Shown: positions 1-8,434, counted from the stretch's first letter. The stretch: 64,000 bases of DNA from an uncultured Modestobacter sp. (GCF_947486615.1 NZ_CANKUD010000001.1:496001-560000); one strand, 5' to 3'. The notes: generated by a model not told the origin, from the letters alone. Translations and numbers: made by a program.

Positions 1-1
1 G

Positions 2-880
2 GGCGTGGTCATGTTCTTCGCGCTGTCCGGTCACCTGATCACCGGCCTGCTGACCGAGGAGCACACCCGGACGGGTCGGGTCGACCTCCGCCGGTTCTAC
101 GCACGGCGGGCGTGGCGGCTCGTGCCCCCGCTGCTGGTGGTCCTGGCCGCGGTCACCGTGGTGACCTGGTGGCTGGACCCGCTCGGCGATCGGGCGACCC
201 TGCCGCGCGACCTGCTGGTCGCCCTCACCTGGACCGGCAACCTGCCGCACCTCACCCCGAACGGGGCGACGTTCCACCTGTGGACGCTGGCCACGGAGGA
301 ACAGTTCTACCTGCTCTGGCCGGTGCTGCTGGTGCTCTGCATCGGTCGGGCGCGGCCGGGCCGGGCGGTCGGCGCCGCGGCCGCGGGAACGGGGGCGGTG
401 CTGCTGGCCACCGTCGTGTGGTCGGCGGACGCACCCGAGGTGGCCTACGCGCTGCCGACCTCCTGGGCGGTGTGCTTCGTCATCGGCGCGGCGTCCCGGC
501 TGTACGGACACCGGCTGCGCATCCCGCGGGCAGCGGTACCGGCCGCGTTGCTCGCCCTGGGCGCGCTGTCCGTGATCCCCTTACGCGGGCACTCGCTCAC
601 CTACCTGGTGGGTGGGCCGGTGATCGCCGGGCTGACCGTCGTGCTGCTGCTGGCCTGGACGTCGTGGACGGAGGTGCGACCGGTGCCGCTGACCTGGCTG
701 GTGCGCCTGGGCACCGTCTCCTACAGCGCCTACCTCTGGAACTACCCGCTGACGCTGTGGCTGCGCCCGGTCCCGTGGGGCGAGACGCTCGCGGCGGTGC
801 TGACGGTGCTCGCCGCGGCAGCCAGCTGGCGGTGGGTCGAGCGCCCCCTGGGCCGGCTGCGCAGCAGGGTCATCGGGTGA
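2..880 (+). CDS. Acyltransferase 3 family membrane protein, 5' end outside window
   Basis: About 292 residues are visible; the true start lies upstream of base 1. The first visible segment (GVVMFFALSGHLITGLL) matches the early membrane segment of acyltransferase-3 (OafA/YrhL) proteins. WTLATEEQFYLLWP, about 90 residues further on, is the family's conserved TLxxEEQFYLLWP block. Many hydrophobic helices follow and the end is a short Arg-rich tail. Family members O-acylate surface polysaccharides, peptidoglycan or secondary metabolites in the membrane; the substrate cannot be read here. The stop overlaps the start of the histidine kinase gene (GTGA), so the two are probably co-transcribed. Confidence 0.9.
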   Translation, partial: GVVMFFALSGHLITGLLTEEHTRTGRVDLRRFYARRAWRLVPPLLVVLAAVTVVTWWLDPLGDRATLPRDLLVALTWTGNLPHLTPNGATFHLWTLATEEQFYLLWPVLLVLCIGRARPGRAVGAAAAGTGAVLLATVVWSADAPEVAYALPTSWAVCFVIGAASRLYGHRLRIPRAAVPAALLALGALSVIPLRGHSLTYLVGGPVIAGLTVVLLLAWTSWTEVRPVPLTWLVRLGTVSYSAYLWNYPLTLWLRPVPWGETLAAVLTVLAAAASWRWVERPLGRLRSRVIG

Positions 881-2154
881 GCACGTCGGCATCTGCCCGG
901 CTGCGGGAGGTCGGCCCCGAGGGGGCGGTCGGCCTGGTGGTCGCCGTCTTCGGCCTGCTGGAGGTCGCCCGGTCGGACACCGCACTGCCCGGCTTCGGCC
1001 CGGAGCTGGCCGTCCTGGCCCTGGTCACTGCGGCGGCCGTGGCACTCTCCCGGCGGGCGCCGGCCGCAGCTCTGGCCCTGGTCTGGCTGATCGGCACGTG
1101 GCAGCTGCTGGCCGGTCTCCCTCCGCTGCTGGTCCAGCTGGCGCTGGCGCTGGTGTTCTACGGCGGCGCCCGGTGGGGGCGCACCCCGACCGTGCTGATC
1201 AGCGGCGCCTCGGTCCCGCTGGGCATCCTGATCGGCTTCCTCGCCCTGTACGGCGGGCGCTACGTACCGGCCATCGGCGACCGGCTGGGGGTGCTGCTGG
1301 ACCCGCTGGCCGGAGTGCTGGACGCTCTGCGGCTCGGCGTCCTCGGCCTCGGGTTCCTCCTGCTCGGCGCACCGTGGCTGGCCGGTCTGGCGGTGCGGTA
1401 CCAGACCCGGGCGCGTGCCTCCCGGGCCGCTCAGCTGGCGGCGGAGGAACGCGAGGCGCAGACCGCGGAGATCGCCCGGCTGCGCAGCGAGCAGGCCCGG
1501 CTGGCCGCCGACGTGCACGACGTCGTCGGGCACTCGCTGGCGGTCGTCCTGGCGCAGGCCGAGTCGGGCCAGTACCTCCCGGACGACGACCCGGCGCGGC
1601 TCAAGCAGACCCTGGCGACCATCGCCACGTCCGCCCGGTCCTCGCTGCAGGACGTGCGCGCGGTGCTGGCCCCGGCAGACGCCACCGGGGCGACGGCCTA
1701 CCGCTCCCGCTCGCTGGAGGAGCTGCTGGAGGGGGCCCGCCGCAGCGGCCAGCAGGTCGTCGCGACCGAGTCCGGCCGGCCGCAACCGCTGCCTCCTGAA
1801 CTGGCCCAGGTCGCCTACCGGGTGCTGCAGGAGATGCTGACCAACGCCATCCGGCACGGACGGCGGGACACCCCCGTCGTCGTGGACCGGGCATGGGGCG
1901 AGGAGCTGAGGATCCAGGTGGTGAACGAGGTGGTCGGGACGACGTCGCCCGCGGAGCAGGACGGCGCCACGCAGGACGGCGCCACGCAGGACGGCGCCAC
2001 GCAGGACGGCGCCAGGGAGCATGGCGCCAGGGAGCACGGGGGGCGGGGCCTGCCCGGGATGCGCGACCGGCTGACGTCGGTCGGCGGGCGGCTGCACGTG
2101 GTCGTCGCGCCCACCTCGTTCACCGCCACGGCGTGGCTGCCGGTCCGCCGATGA
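877..2154 (+). CDS. Sensor histidine kinase, NarL-type (HisKA_3)
   Basis: This 425-residue protein has about five N-terminal membrane segments, a short coiled linker, a HisKA_3 dimerisation box with phospho-acceptor His214 (DVHDVVGHSLAVV) and a HATPase domain (N-box near residue 320, LQEMLTNAIRHG; G-box GRGLPGMRDR). GTG start overlaps the upstream stop, and its own stop overlaps the response regulator start (ATGA), so kinase and regulator are a translationally coupled pair. Odd feature: six in-frame 15-bp units (QDGAT x4, EHGAR x2) sit inside the ATPase domain between N-box and G-box. The small periplasmic portion suggests an intramembrane or cell-envelope signal (inference). Confidence 0.93.
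   Translation: MSTSASARLREVGPEGAVGLVVAVFGLLEVARSDTALPGFGPELAVLALVTAAAVALSRRAPAAALALVWLIGTWQLLAGLPPLLVQLALALVFYGGARWGRTPTVLISGASVPLGILIGFLALYGGRYVPAIGDRLGVLLDPLAGVLDALRLGVLGLGFLLLGAPWLAGLAVRYQTRARASRAAQLAAEEREAQTAEIARLRSEQARLAADVHDVVGHSLAVVLAQAESGQYLPDDDPARLKQTLATIATSARSSLQDVRAVLAPADATGATAYRSRSLEELLEGARRSGQQVVATESGRPQPLPPELAQVAYRVLQEMLTNAIRHGRRDTPVVVDRAWGEELRIQVVNEVVGTTSPAEQDGATQDGATQDGATQDGAREHGAREHGGRGLPGMRDRLTSVGGRLHVVVAPTSFTATAWLPVRR
1957..2031 (+). repeat. In-frame 15-bp tandem repeat inside kinase gene
   Basis: Six consecutive 15-nt units: CAGGACGGCGCCACG three times, then variants ending in AGG. They encode QDGAT-type and EHGAR pentapeptides. The unit length is a multiple of three, so copy-number changes keep the reading frame. 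The block lies in the loop region of the HATPase domain. Confidence 0.95.
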
Positions 2155-2831
2155 CCGCGGCCGTCGACGGAGCCGGCAGCATCCGGGTGCTGCTGGCGGA
2201 CGACCAGGAGCTCTTCCGCGAGGGCGTCCGGGTGATCGTGGACGCCCAGGAGGGCATGCACGTCGTCGGCGTCGCCGGGGACGGGCACGAGGCGGTCCGG
2301 CTGGTCGACGAACTCGAACCCGACGTCGTGCTGATGGACATCCGGATGCCGGAGCTGGACGGGGTGGAGGCGACCCGCCGCCTCTTCGACCCCGAGCGGG
2401 TGGTCCGGCGTGCCCGGCCGGTGCGCGTGGTGGTGCTGACGACCTTCGACCTCGACGACCGCGCCGCCACGGCGATCCGCCACGGCGCCAGCGGGTTCCT
2501 GCTCAAGGACACCACCCCGGCCCGGCTGCGGGATGCGATCCGCACCGTGCACACCGGCAACGCCGTCCTTGCCCCGGCTGACCTCGGCACGCTGCTGAAC
2601 AGCCACCTCACGGCCCGGTCGCCGGCGCCGGCCGCCTACCTCGGCCTCACCGACAAGGAGCGGGAGGTGTTCGCCGCCGTCGCCCACGGGCTGTCCAACG
2701 CCGAGATCGCCGGCCAGGTCTTCCTCTCGGAGTCCACCGTCAAGACCCACGTCGGGGCGATCCTGCGCAAGCTCGCCCTCCGGGACCGGGTGCAGATCGT
2801 CGTCTTCGCCCACGCGCACGACCTCGTCTGA
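2151..2831 (+). CDS. NarL/FixJ-family response regulator
   Basis: A 226-residue regulator with an N-terminal receiver domain (acidic pair in LLADDQE, phospho-acceptor Asp63 in LMDIRMPELDG, Thr in VVLTTFD, Lys in FLLKD) and a C-terminal LuxR-type helix-turn-helix (about residues 160-215, LTDKEREVFAAVAHGLSNAE). It overlaps the kinase stop by ATGA and is almost certainly its cognate output regulator. The next gene starts 170 bp downstream on the same strand, with no obvious terminator between. Targets are unknown; neighbouring membrane genes are candidates. Confidence 0.95.
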   Translation: MTAAVDGAGSIRVLLADDQELFREGVRVIVDAQEGMHVVGVAGDGHEAVRLVDELEPDVVLMDIRMPELDGVEATRRLFDPERVVRRARPVRVVVLTTFDLDDRAATAIRHGASGFLLKDTTPARLRDAIRTVHTGNAVLAPADLGTLLNSHLTARSPAPAAYLGLTDKEREVFAAVAHGLSNAEIAGQVFLSESTVKTHVGAILRKLALRDRVQIVVFAHAHDLV

Positions 2832-3002
2832 GCCGTCCACGCGAGCCCGCGCACGACGTCGCGCGACCCGCGGGGCAGCCGAGCACCGGCTCGTCCGCTG
2901 GCTCGACCACTCCTGTCGACACCCGCCCCACAGCCGCCGCCCGCAGGGCGTGTCCCGCACATGCGGGGCCCCACGAGGGCGGCAGCTCACTACGTTCGCC
3001 TC

Positions 3003-3626
3003 ATGCAGGCGCTGACTCATCCCGGGAGTTACTCGTTGCAACGACGACGCCGCCTCGGTCCGGTGCTCCTCGCCCTCGGCCTGGGAGTCGTCGTCGGTGT
3101 GCTCACGTCGCTGCTGCAGGCACACCTGGACTACCCGTGGCTGGCGCTGGTCAACGCCGCGAGCCCGTGGGTGACGACCGCCTTCGTCGCGGGCGCCCTG
3201 CAGGCGCGGCTCTCGACCGCGGTGCTGGCGGGGGTCGCCGCGACCGCGCTCGAGGTCGTCGCCTACTACGTCACCGCAGACCTGCGCGGCTTCGGCGTCT
3301 CGATGACCTACGTCGTCTTCTGGTCGCTGTGCGCGGTCGTGGGTGGCCCGGTCTTCGGGGCAGCGGGCCACGCCTGGCGGCGCGCGGCGCCGGCCGGTCT
3401 GGGTGCGGCGCTGCTGGTCGCGGCGTATGCGAGTGAGGCCGTGGTCGCGTACCACTTCCGGCTGGGCTACACCTCGTCAGCGTGGCTGTTCGGCACCATC
3501 GCCCTGCTCCTGGCGGTCGGCCTCGGGTGGCACCGGCGCCAGTACCCCGCTCTCGCGCGGTGGCTGGTGCCGGCCCTCGTCGCCGGGGCAGCCGGACATG
3601 CGGTCGTGGGGCTGCTCCTCGAGTGA
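3003..3626 (+). CDS. DUF6518-like integral membrane protein
   Basis: A 207-residue, very hydrophobic protein with about six predicted membrane helices and no catalytic motif. The N-terminal block (GVLTSLLQAHL, then an alternating Trp/Asn/Pro helix and TTAFVAGALQAR) resembles actinobacterial DUF6518 proteins; the family name is from memory. A second protein of the same type lies at 45977-46612. The ATG at 3003 is preferred over an in-frame ATG at 2961 because hydrophobic coding character begins after it. Function unknown. Confidence 0.78.
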   Translation: MQALTHPGSYSLQRRRRLGPVLLALGLGVVVGVLTSLLQAHLDYPWLALVNAASPWVTTAFVAGALQARLSTAVLAGVAATALEVVAYYVTADLRGFGVSMTYVVFWSLCAVVGGPVFGAAGHAWRRAAPAGLGAALLVAAYASEAVVAYHFRLGYTSSAWLFGTIALLLAVGLGWHRRQYPALARWLVPALVAGAAGHAVVGLLLE

Positions 3627-3688
3627 CCCGCCCCTGACGCGCCGGGCACCGGGGGTCGACCGGCCCCTGGGCGGTCCCGAGCAACGAC

Positions 3689-5002
3689 TCAGCCGGCGTC
3701 CCGCAGGAGTTCCTCGACCAGCAGGTCGAGCCGCACGCTGCGGGACGCCTTGACCAGGACCGTGTCGGTGGACCCGACGTGCTGCAGCCGGGCCGTCGCG
3801 CCGTCCTGGTCGGCCACCCACTCACCGCCGTAGCCGTCGGCTCCGGCGCCGACGCCGAGGACGGCCACCCCCAGCGAGCGCGCGGCGCGCCCGACCGCGG
3901 CGTGGGCGGCCGCCGAGCTGGGCCCCAGCTCGTGCATGGGGCCCAGCACCGCCACCGCCCGTCCACCTCGCTGCCGGGCCACGTGGGCCAGCGCCTGCAG
4001 CGCGACGAGAGCGGCCTCGGGGTTGGCGTTGTACGTGTCGTCCAGGACGAGCAGCCCGTCGGCACGGCGGCGCGGCTGCAGGCGGTGCGCCGCCCCGGGC
4101 CGGGCGTCGGTCAGCCGATGGGCGACGTCCTCCAGCGCCTGCCCCGCGGCGAGGGCGCAGGCCGCGGCGGCCAGGGCGCTGTGCACCGCGTGGACGCCGA
4201 CGAGGGCGAGCCGCACCGGGGCGGTCCGTCCGTCGTGGCGTAGCAGGAAGGCCGGGCGGGCCAGGTCGTCGAGGGTGACCTCACCGGCCGACACCTCGCC
4301 CCGGTCGCGGCCGAAGGTCAGCACGTCGGCCTGGGTGCGTGCCGCCATCGCCGCTGCGCGGGGCTCCTCTGCCGGCAGGACCGCCACCCCGCCGGCGGGC
4401 AGTGCCTCGACCAGTTCCCCCTTGGCCTCGGCGAGCAGGGCAGCTGAGCCGAAGGCCCCCAGGTGCGCCGACCCCAGACCGGTGACGCACGCGATGTGCG
4501 GACGGGCCAGGTCGGCGAGGTAGGACAGGTGCCCCACGCCCCGGGCTCCCGCCTCCAGCACCAGGTCACGGTCCCCCCGGTGCAGGCGCAGGCAGGTCAG
4601 CGGCACCCCCAGCTCGTTGTTCAGGTTGCCCTCGGTGGCCACCGCGCCGGGCAGCAGGCCCGCGAGCAGGTCCTTGGTCGTCGTCTTGCCGTGCGAGCCG
4701 GTCACCACCGCGACCCGCGGCCGCACCGTCGCGACGACGTGCCGCGCCAGCCGGCCCAGCGCGACCACGGCGTCGGTGACCAGCACCGCGGGCCGGCCGG
4801 TGGGCCGCGTGCCGAGCACGGCGTGCGCTGCGGAGGCGTGGTCGTGCCCGTCCACCCGGGCACCGGTGAGGGCGACGAAGAGCCCGCCGTCCACCGGTCG
4901 GCGGCTGTCCAGGTAGGCGGGGCCGGTCACCAGGACGGCGGGGTCGCCGTCGATCCGCCCACCCACGGTCGCGGCGATCTCGGCGAGGGTCATCGGCAGC
5001 AT
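3689..5002 (-). CDS. murF: MurF-type UDP-MurNAc-tripeptide--D-Ala-D-Ala ligase
   Basis: This 437-residue protein is a Mur ligase. The N-terminal domain (residues 1-95) has the MurF-type LDSRRPVDGGLFVAL segment. The central ATPase has the P-loop TGSHGKTTTKD (102-111), then TEGNLNNELGVPLT, and the C-terminal domain has LDDTYNANPEA. MurF adds D-Ala-D-Ala to the UDP-muramyl tripeptide, the last cytoplasmic step in making the peptidoglycan monomer. The ATG at 5002 follows a GGGGGAG ribosome-binding site; a second ATG at 4993 is less well spaced. It stands apart from any dcw cluster, so it may be an accessory copy rather than the housekeeping murF. Confidence 0.85.
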   Translation of the reverse strand: MLPMTLAEIAATVGGRIDGDPAVLVTGPAYLDSRRPVDGGLFVALTGARVDGHDHASAAHAVLGTRPTGRPAVLVTDAVVALGRLARHVVATVRPRVAVVTGSHGKTTTKDLLAGLLPGAVATEGNLNNELGVPLTCLRLHRGDRDLVLEAGARGVGHLSYLADLARPHIACVTGLGSAHLGAFGSAALLAEAKGELVEALPAGGVAVLPAEEPRAAAMAARTQADVLTFGRDRGEVSAGEVTLDDLARPAFLLRHDGRTAPVRLALVGVHAVHSALAAAACALAAGQALEDVAHRLTDARPGAAHRLQPRRRADGLLVLDDTYNANPEAALVALQALAHVARQRGGRAVAVLGPMHELGPSSAAAHAAVGRAARSLGVAVLGVGAGADGYGGEWVADQDGATARLQHVGSTDTVLVKASRSVRLDLLVEELLRDAG

Positions 5003-5174
5003 GGCAGCAGCTTCTCCCCCGCGACCGGCCTCAGGGATCCACCGCAGGTGGCGCAGGACGAGCCGGACGGACAGGCGCCCGGTACCCCAGGTGGACCCCC
5101 GGTGCACCGGCCGCAACCGGGGCTGCTCCCGTGACCCGGCGCAGCGACCCCGCGCCGCCGCCGTCCCCCTGGGG

Positions 5175-5221
5175 GACATGAGTGAGGCCCCACCCGAATC
5201 GGGCGGAGCCTCACTCATGTC
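5175..5221. terminator. 47-nt inverted repeat between murF-like and transglycosylase genes
   Basis: The arms GACATGAGTGAGGC and GCCTCACTCATGTC are perfect complements. Pairing continues inwards through CCCGA/CGGG with one or two mismatches, giving a stem near 22 bp with almost no loop. It lies 3' of the transglycosylase gene (stop at 5255) and upstream of murF, so an intrinsic terminator without a U-tract is the simplest reading. A repeated palindromic element is the alternative. Confidence 0.7.
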
Positions 5222-5254
5222 GTCGTGACCTGGGCTCTCACCCAGGTGACCGCC

Positions 5255-6160
5255 CTAGTACCAGCCGGTGGACTGCGAGTGCGACCAGGCGCCGCACGGC
5301 GAGCCGTAGCGGTTGTCGATGTAGATCAGCCCGGCGTCGATCTGCCGGTAGCCGTCGGAGGTCTTGGCGATCCCGGTGCCGGCCCACGTGGAGTCCAGGA
5401 ACTGCGGGATGCCGTAGGCGGTGCTGCGGGGGTTCTGCGCGTCGGGGTTCCAGCCGCTCTCCTTGCCCCACAGGCTCTCCAGGCAGGAGAACTCGCTGGT
5501 GTCCCCACCGAGCTTGCCCAGCGCGTAGTCCTGGAAGGAGCCACTGCCCGATGACGCCGCGGCGGCGGGCTTGGGTGCGGCGGGCTCGGGTGCGGCGGGC
5601 TTTGCGGCGGCCGCTGCAGCCGCGGCGGCGGCCTGCTCGGCGGCGCGCGCTTCCTCGGCGGCCTTTGCCTCGGCAGCGAGCCGGGCCTCCTCGGCGGCCT
5701 TCGCCTCGGCGGCCAGCCGCGCCTCCTCGGCGGCCTTCGCCTCGAGCGCGGCCTGGTCGGCGGCGGCCTGGGCCTGGGCGGCGGCGACCTGCTCGGCCTC
5801 CCGCTGGCTGCGGTTGGCAGCCATCTCGCCCAGCCGCTCGGTGAGCGCGCCGTCGGCGACCGCGGTCTCGGTCTGCTGCGAGCTCAGCCCGAGCCGGTCG
5901 GCGATGACCACCGACTGCGCGGCGGGCTCGGCCTGGGCGTCCGGCCCACCGCCGAGGACGACGTTGACCGCGATCGCGCCGGCCGCGGCGACCGACAGGT
6001 ACAGGGTCGGACGACGCAGCCCGCCCGGGGTCAGCCGGCGGCGGGGTGCGCTGCCCGACGGGACCGCCAGGACCTCGGTCGGCAGCTCGGCGGCCGGTGC
6101 GAGGACCTCGGTGACCGGTTCCGGCGAGGACGACGTGTGCGCGGTGGTGCGACGGGACAT
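5255..6160 (-). CDS. Membrane-anchored lytic transglycosylase-like wall hydrolase with SLT C-terminus
   Basis: A 301-residue protein with a cytoplasmic N-terminus, one membrane segment (about 52-70), an extracellular Ala/Glu-rich coiled coil (about 110-185) and a C-terminal transglycosylase SLT-like domain (about 205-301) with probable catalytic Glu in WGKESGWNPDAQN (E234) and AYGIPQF. Such proteins cleave or remodel peptidoglycan outside the membrane. Three exact or near-exact 12-residue repeats (EAKAAEEARLAA) begin near residue 140 and act as a helical spacer. The gene is preceded by a c-di-AMP riboswitch and promoter, tying wall hydrolysis to c-di-AMP level. Confidence 0.9.
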   Translation of the reverse strand: MSRRTTAHTSSSPEPVTEVLAPAAELPTEVLAVPSGSAPRRRLTPGGLRRPTLYLSVAAAGAIAVNVVLGGGPDAQAEPAAQSVVIADRLGLSSQQTETAVADGALTERLGEMAANRSQREAEQVAAAQAQAAADQAALEAKAAEEARLAAEAKAAEEARLAAEAKAAEEARAAEQAAAAAAAAAAKPAAPEPAAPKPAAAASSGSGSFQDYALGKLGGDTSEFSCLESLWGKESGWNPDAQNPRSTAYGIPQFLDSTWAGTGIAKTSDGYRQIDAGLIYIDNRYGSPCGAWSHSQSTGWY

Positions 6161-6189
6161 TGAGAGAAGGGCTCCGTGGGTCTTCCGTG

Positions 6190-6340
6190 GCCGCCTACCG
6201 GGTCAGCTGACGGGTTCGGGCGGGAAGTCGCCCTACCCGGCCGGGCACGTGCCCGGACGGGATTCACCCCAGTGGTGCGGTGGGTCCCCGGCTCACTGCG
6301 GGCAGCGACTCCTGCACGCAACGACTCGGCGGCATCCGGT
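6190..6340 (-). promoter_or_regulatory. c-di-AMP riboswitch (ydaO-yuaA type)
   Basis: Read on the minus strand, the leader holds the conserved blocks of the ydaO-yuaA class in order: CCGGGGACCCAC, GGGGTGAATCC, then GGGCGACTTCCCG, CCGAACCCGTCAGCTGACC and GGTAGGCGG just before the start. The blocks come from memory of the actinobacterial version of this RNA. Known members bind cyclic di-AMP and usually switch off wall hydrolase or resuscitation-factor genes. Boundaries are approximate. A covariance-model search (Rfam RF00379) would settle the call. Confidence 0.9.
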
Positions 6341-6384
6341 GCGGGCTCCCCGGCTGGGGACCTGACGTCCGACCGGACCTGGCC

Positions 6385-6414
6385 AACGTAGAGGCCGTTA
6401 CCGGGGCGTGACAA
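6385..6414 (-). promoter_or_regulatory. Candidate sigma-70 type promoter for riboswitch leader
   Basis: On the minus strand TTGTCA (6414-6409) is followed, after an 18-nt spacer, by TACGTT (6390-6385). It lies about 45 nt upstream of the first conserved riboswitch block, a sensible distance for the transcript start. The -10 hexamer is a weak match; assigned by spacing and position only. The rest of 6415-6513 shows nothing recognisable. Confidence 0.45.
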
Positions 6415-6513
6415 TGCTCGGGGCCGGATTTCGTCGTGACCTGACACGCGTTGCCCAGGACGGCGAGGTGTGGAACGCCTCGTGTGACCCGTGTGACGGG
6501 TGGGTCGGCCGGC

Positions 6514-7167
6514 TCAGGGCAGGCGCCACACCGTCGTCCGGCGCACCTGGCCGCCGTCCGCGTCCGGGACGTCGTACTCGGCCTGGGCGAGCAGGCCCTC
6601 CTTGGGCACGTAGGCCCGGCCCGGGTCGCCGAGCAGCACGGTCGCCCCGCGCAGCCAGGCCGCACCGAGGAAGGGCAGCACCCGGGCGGTCATCTCGCGG
6701 TCGTAGCAGACGTCCCCGGCCAGGACGACGTCCACGGCGGGCTCCTCGTCCAGCACGTCACCGGCGATCTCGATGCCGGAGACCCCGTTCACCTCGGCGT
6801 TCAGCGCGACCGCGGCGTGCGAGTACGGATCGACGTCGCTGGCCAGCACCGAGGCGGCGCCGGCCAGCAGTGCGGCGACCGCGACCAGCCCGCTGCCGGC
6901 GCCCAGGTCGAGCACCCGCCGGCCGGCGACCAGCACGGGGTGGTCGAGGACGTGCCGGGCCAGCGCCTGCCCGCCGGGCCAGGCCGCGGCCCAGAACGGC
7001 GGGTCCTGCCCCGCTCCCCCGCCCTCGGTCTCCATCGCCTCCCACAGCGCGACGACGTCGTCGGCGACGTGCAGCTGCACCTCGGGCACGAGCGTCGGCC
7101 GGGCGAGCCGGGTGTGCGCCCGGAGGAAGTCCGAGGTGATCCGGGTGGGCTGGTCCGGCACCGGCAC
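6514..7167 (-). CDS. Class I SAM-dependent methyltransferase (METTL/nicotinamide-N-methyltransferase-like)
   Basis: A 217-residue protein. Motif I is RVLDLGAGSGLVAVAAL (about 84-100), followed by the acidic SAM-binding loop ASDVDPYSHAAV and the post-motif VLAGDVCYDREM. PPFWAAAWPGGQALA upstream of motif I is typical of the METTL20-type protein-lysine methyltransferase/NNMT-like group, so a protein or small-molecule N-methylation role is plausible. Starts at GTG 4 nt after the universal stress protein stop, so the two are probably one transcript. Substrate not determinable. Confidence 0.85.
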   Translation of the reverse strand: MPVPDQPTRITSDFLRAHTRLARPTLVPEVQLHVADDVVALWEAMETEGGGAGQDPPFWAAAWPGGQALARHVLDHPVLVAGRRVLDLGAGSGLVAVAALLAGAASVLASDVDPYSHAAVALNAEVNGVSGIEIAGDVLDEEPAVDVVLAGDVCYDREMTARVLPFLGAAWLRGATVLLGDPGRAYVPKEGLLAQAEYDVPDADGGQVRRTTVWRLP

Positions 7168-7171
7168 CGGC

Positions 7172-7714
7172 TCAGTGCTCGCGGTCGGTGCGCACCACGG
7201 TCACCGGGCAGGGCGCGTGGTGGGTGACCTGGTCGCTGACCGACCCGAGCAGCAGGCCGGCGAAGCCGCCGCGGCCGCGGGCCCCCACGACCAGGACGTC
7301 GGCGCCCTCGGCCGCCTCGATCAGGGTGCGCACCGGCGCGGCGTGCACCACGTGACAGGTGGCGGAGGCGGCCCGGTCGGCGCCGAGCGCATGACGCACG
7401 TCGGCCTCCAGGTCGGCCTGCACCGCCTGCTCGTACTCCCGCATCGGCGGCACGTAGCCGGGCTCCCAGCTGGCCGGCTGGGGGGCGGTGGCGATCCGCC
7501 AGGCACGGACGACGTGCAGCGGCCACGAAGCGCGCTCGGCCAGCGCGGCGGCCCACTGCAGCGCCTGCTGGGCGCAGTCGGAACCGTCGTGGCCGACGAC
7601 CACGCCGCCCCGGACGACCGCGCGGGTGGACACGTCGCCGTCCGCGGCGGTCAGCTCCGCCGCCGCCTCGTCCAGATCACCCGAGTGCACCGCTCCGCCT
7701 GGCTGGTCCGTCAA
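7172..7714 (-). CDS. Universal stress protein (UspA family)
   Basis: A 180-residue single-domain Usp. It has a hydrophobic strand with the ATP-site residue (GGVVVGHDGSDCAQQAL), and the C-terminal nucleotide loop GARGRGGFAGLLLGSVS (GxxGxxG...GS) with the terminal strand CPVTVVRT. ATP-binding Usps accumulate in starvation and stress. The TTG at 7714 is chosen because AGGAGA lies six bases upstream and the preceding frame has no domain character. About 35 unstructured residues precede the Usp fold. Lies directly upstream of the methyltransferase gene. Confidence 0.9.
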   Translation of the reverse strand: MTDQPGGAVHSGDLDEAAAELTAADGDVSTRAVVRGGVVVGHDGSDCAQQALQWAAALAERASWPLHVVRAWRIATAPQPASWEPGYVPPMREYEQAVQADLEADVRHALGADRAASATCHVVHAAPVRTLIEAAEGADVLVVGARGRGGFAGLLLGSVSDQVTHHAPCPVTVVRTDREH

Positions 7715-7826
7715 CGCCGTCTCCTGTTCCTCGGTCCCGGTGGCACCAGGACGCCGTCTGCTCCGCACAGCCTGTCCTACTGCCGTGGCGAACGGCGCGA
7801 CCGGACCGGCGGTTCCCCTGACCGGG

Positions 7827-8249
7827 TCAGTCCCGGACGACGTGGACGGCGGCCTCCTCGGCCGACGCCGCACCGCCGTCCACCCCCTCGTCCTCGGCGT
7901 ACAGCTCCGCCTCGCGGTCGGTCAGGCCCCCGTCGTCGGAGGTGTTCCCGTCGGCCAGCCGGCCGGCCCGGTCGTCGCCGACCTCGTCGTCGAGCAGCTC
8001 GCCGTCGGTGTCGCTGGCGTCGCCCAGCCCGTCCCCGTCGTCCCGTCTGCCGTCCGGGAGCTCGCGGGCCAGCCGGCCGGACAGGCTCTCGCCGGCCTCC
8101 TCCTCGCGCTCGGTGGTGCCCCAGTCGTCCGAGGCCCAGGGGCGGTCGGCCGGTGAGAAGCCGGCCGCGTCGTCGTCGGTCTCCACCTCGAGGGTGTCGG
8201 AGACCGACGCGAGGGTCTGCGGGTCGGTGCCGTCGTGCTGGCTGCGCAT
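7827..8249 (-). CDS. DUF5709 acidic protein
   Basis: A 140-residue, strongly acidic and probably disordered protein. It contains the ESLSGRLARELPD block and a C-terminal EEAAVHVVRD, both characteristic of actinobacterial DUF5709. ATG at 8249 follows a GGAGGAG ribosome-binding site. A second DUF5709 gene at 51265-51786 has the same ESLSGRLxREVP and EESAVHAVE blocks in the same order. Function is unknown. Composition and the stress-gene neighbourhood suggest a protein made under stress or desiccation (inference). Confidence 0.85.
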   Translation of the reverse strand: MRSQHDGTDPQTLASVSDTLEVETDDDAAGFSPADRPWASDDWGTTEREEEAGESLSGRLARELPDGRRDDGDGLGDASDTDGELLDDEVGDDRAGRLADGNTSDDGGLTDREAELYAEDEGVDGGAASAEEAAVHVVRD

Positions 8250-8434
8250 CTGGTGCTCCTCCGTCGTCCACGCTGCTGACCCGGGCACCCCGGTGAGCCC
8301 GCCGGCGCAGTCTGCTCCCCGCGCCACCCGGCGACCAGGGGTCTCGGATCGCGCCGTGGGCCGGTCTGGCCTTGAATGATCATGAGCCGGCACGCGCCGG
8401 CAGCGCAACGAGTGATCGAGGAGGAACGGCAGCC

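Noticed and set aside
112-876. Upstream extension of the histidine kinase frame
   Set aside because: Overlaps the acyltransferase in another frame and is low complexity; the GTG at 877 coupled to the stop is the natural start.
5003-5218. Upstream extension of the murF-like gene starting in the palindrome
   Set aside because: The ATGAGTGAGGC start lies in a palindrome, appears on both strands, and the added residues have no family match; a good ribosome-binding site lies at 5002.
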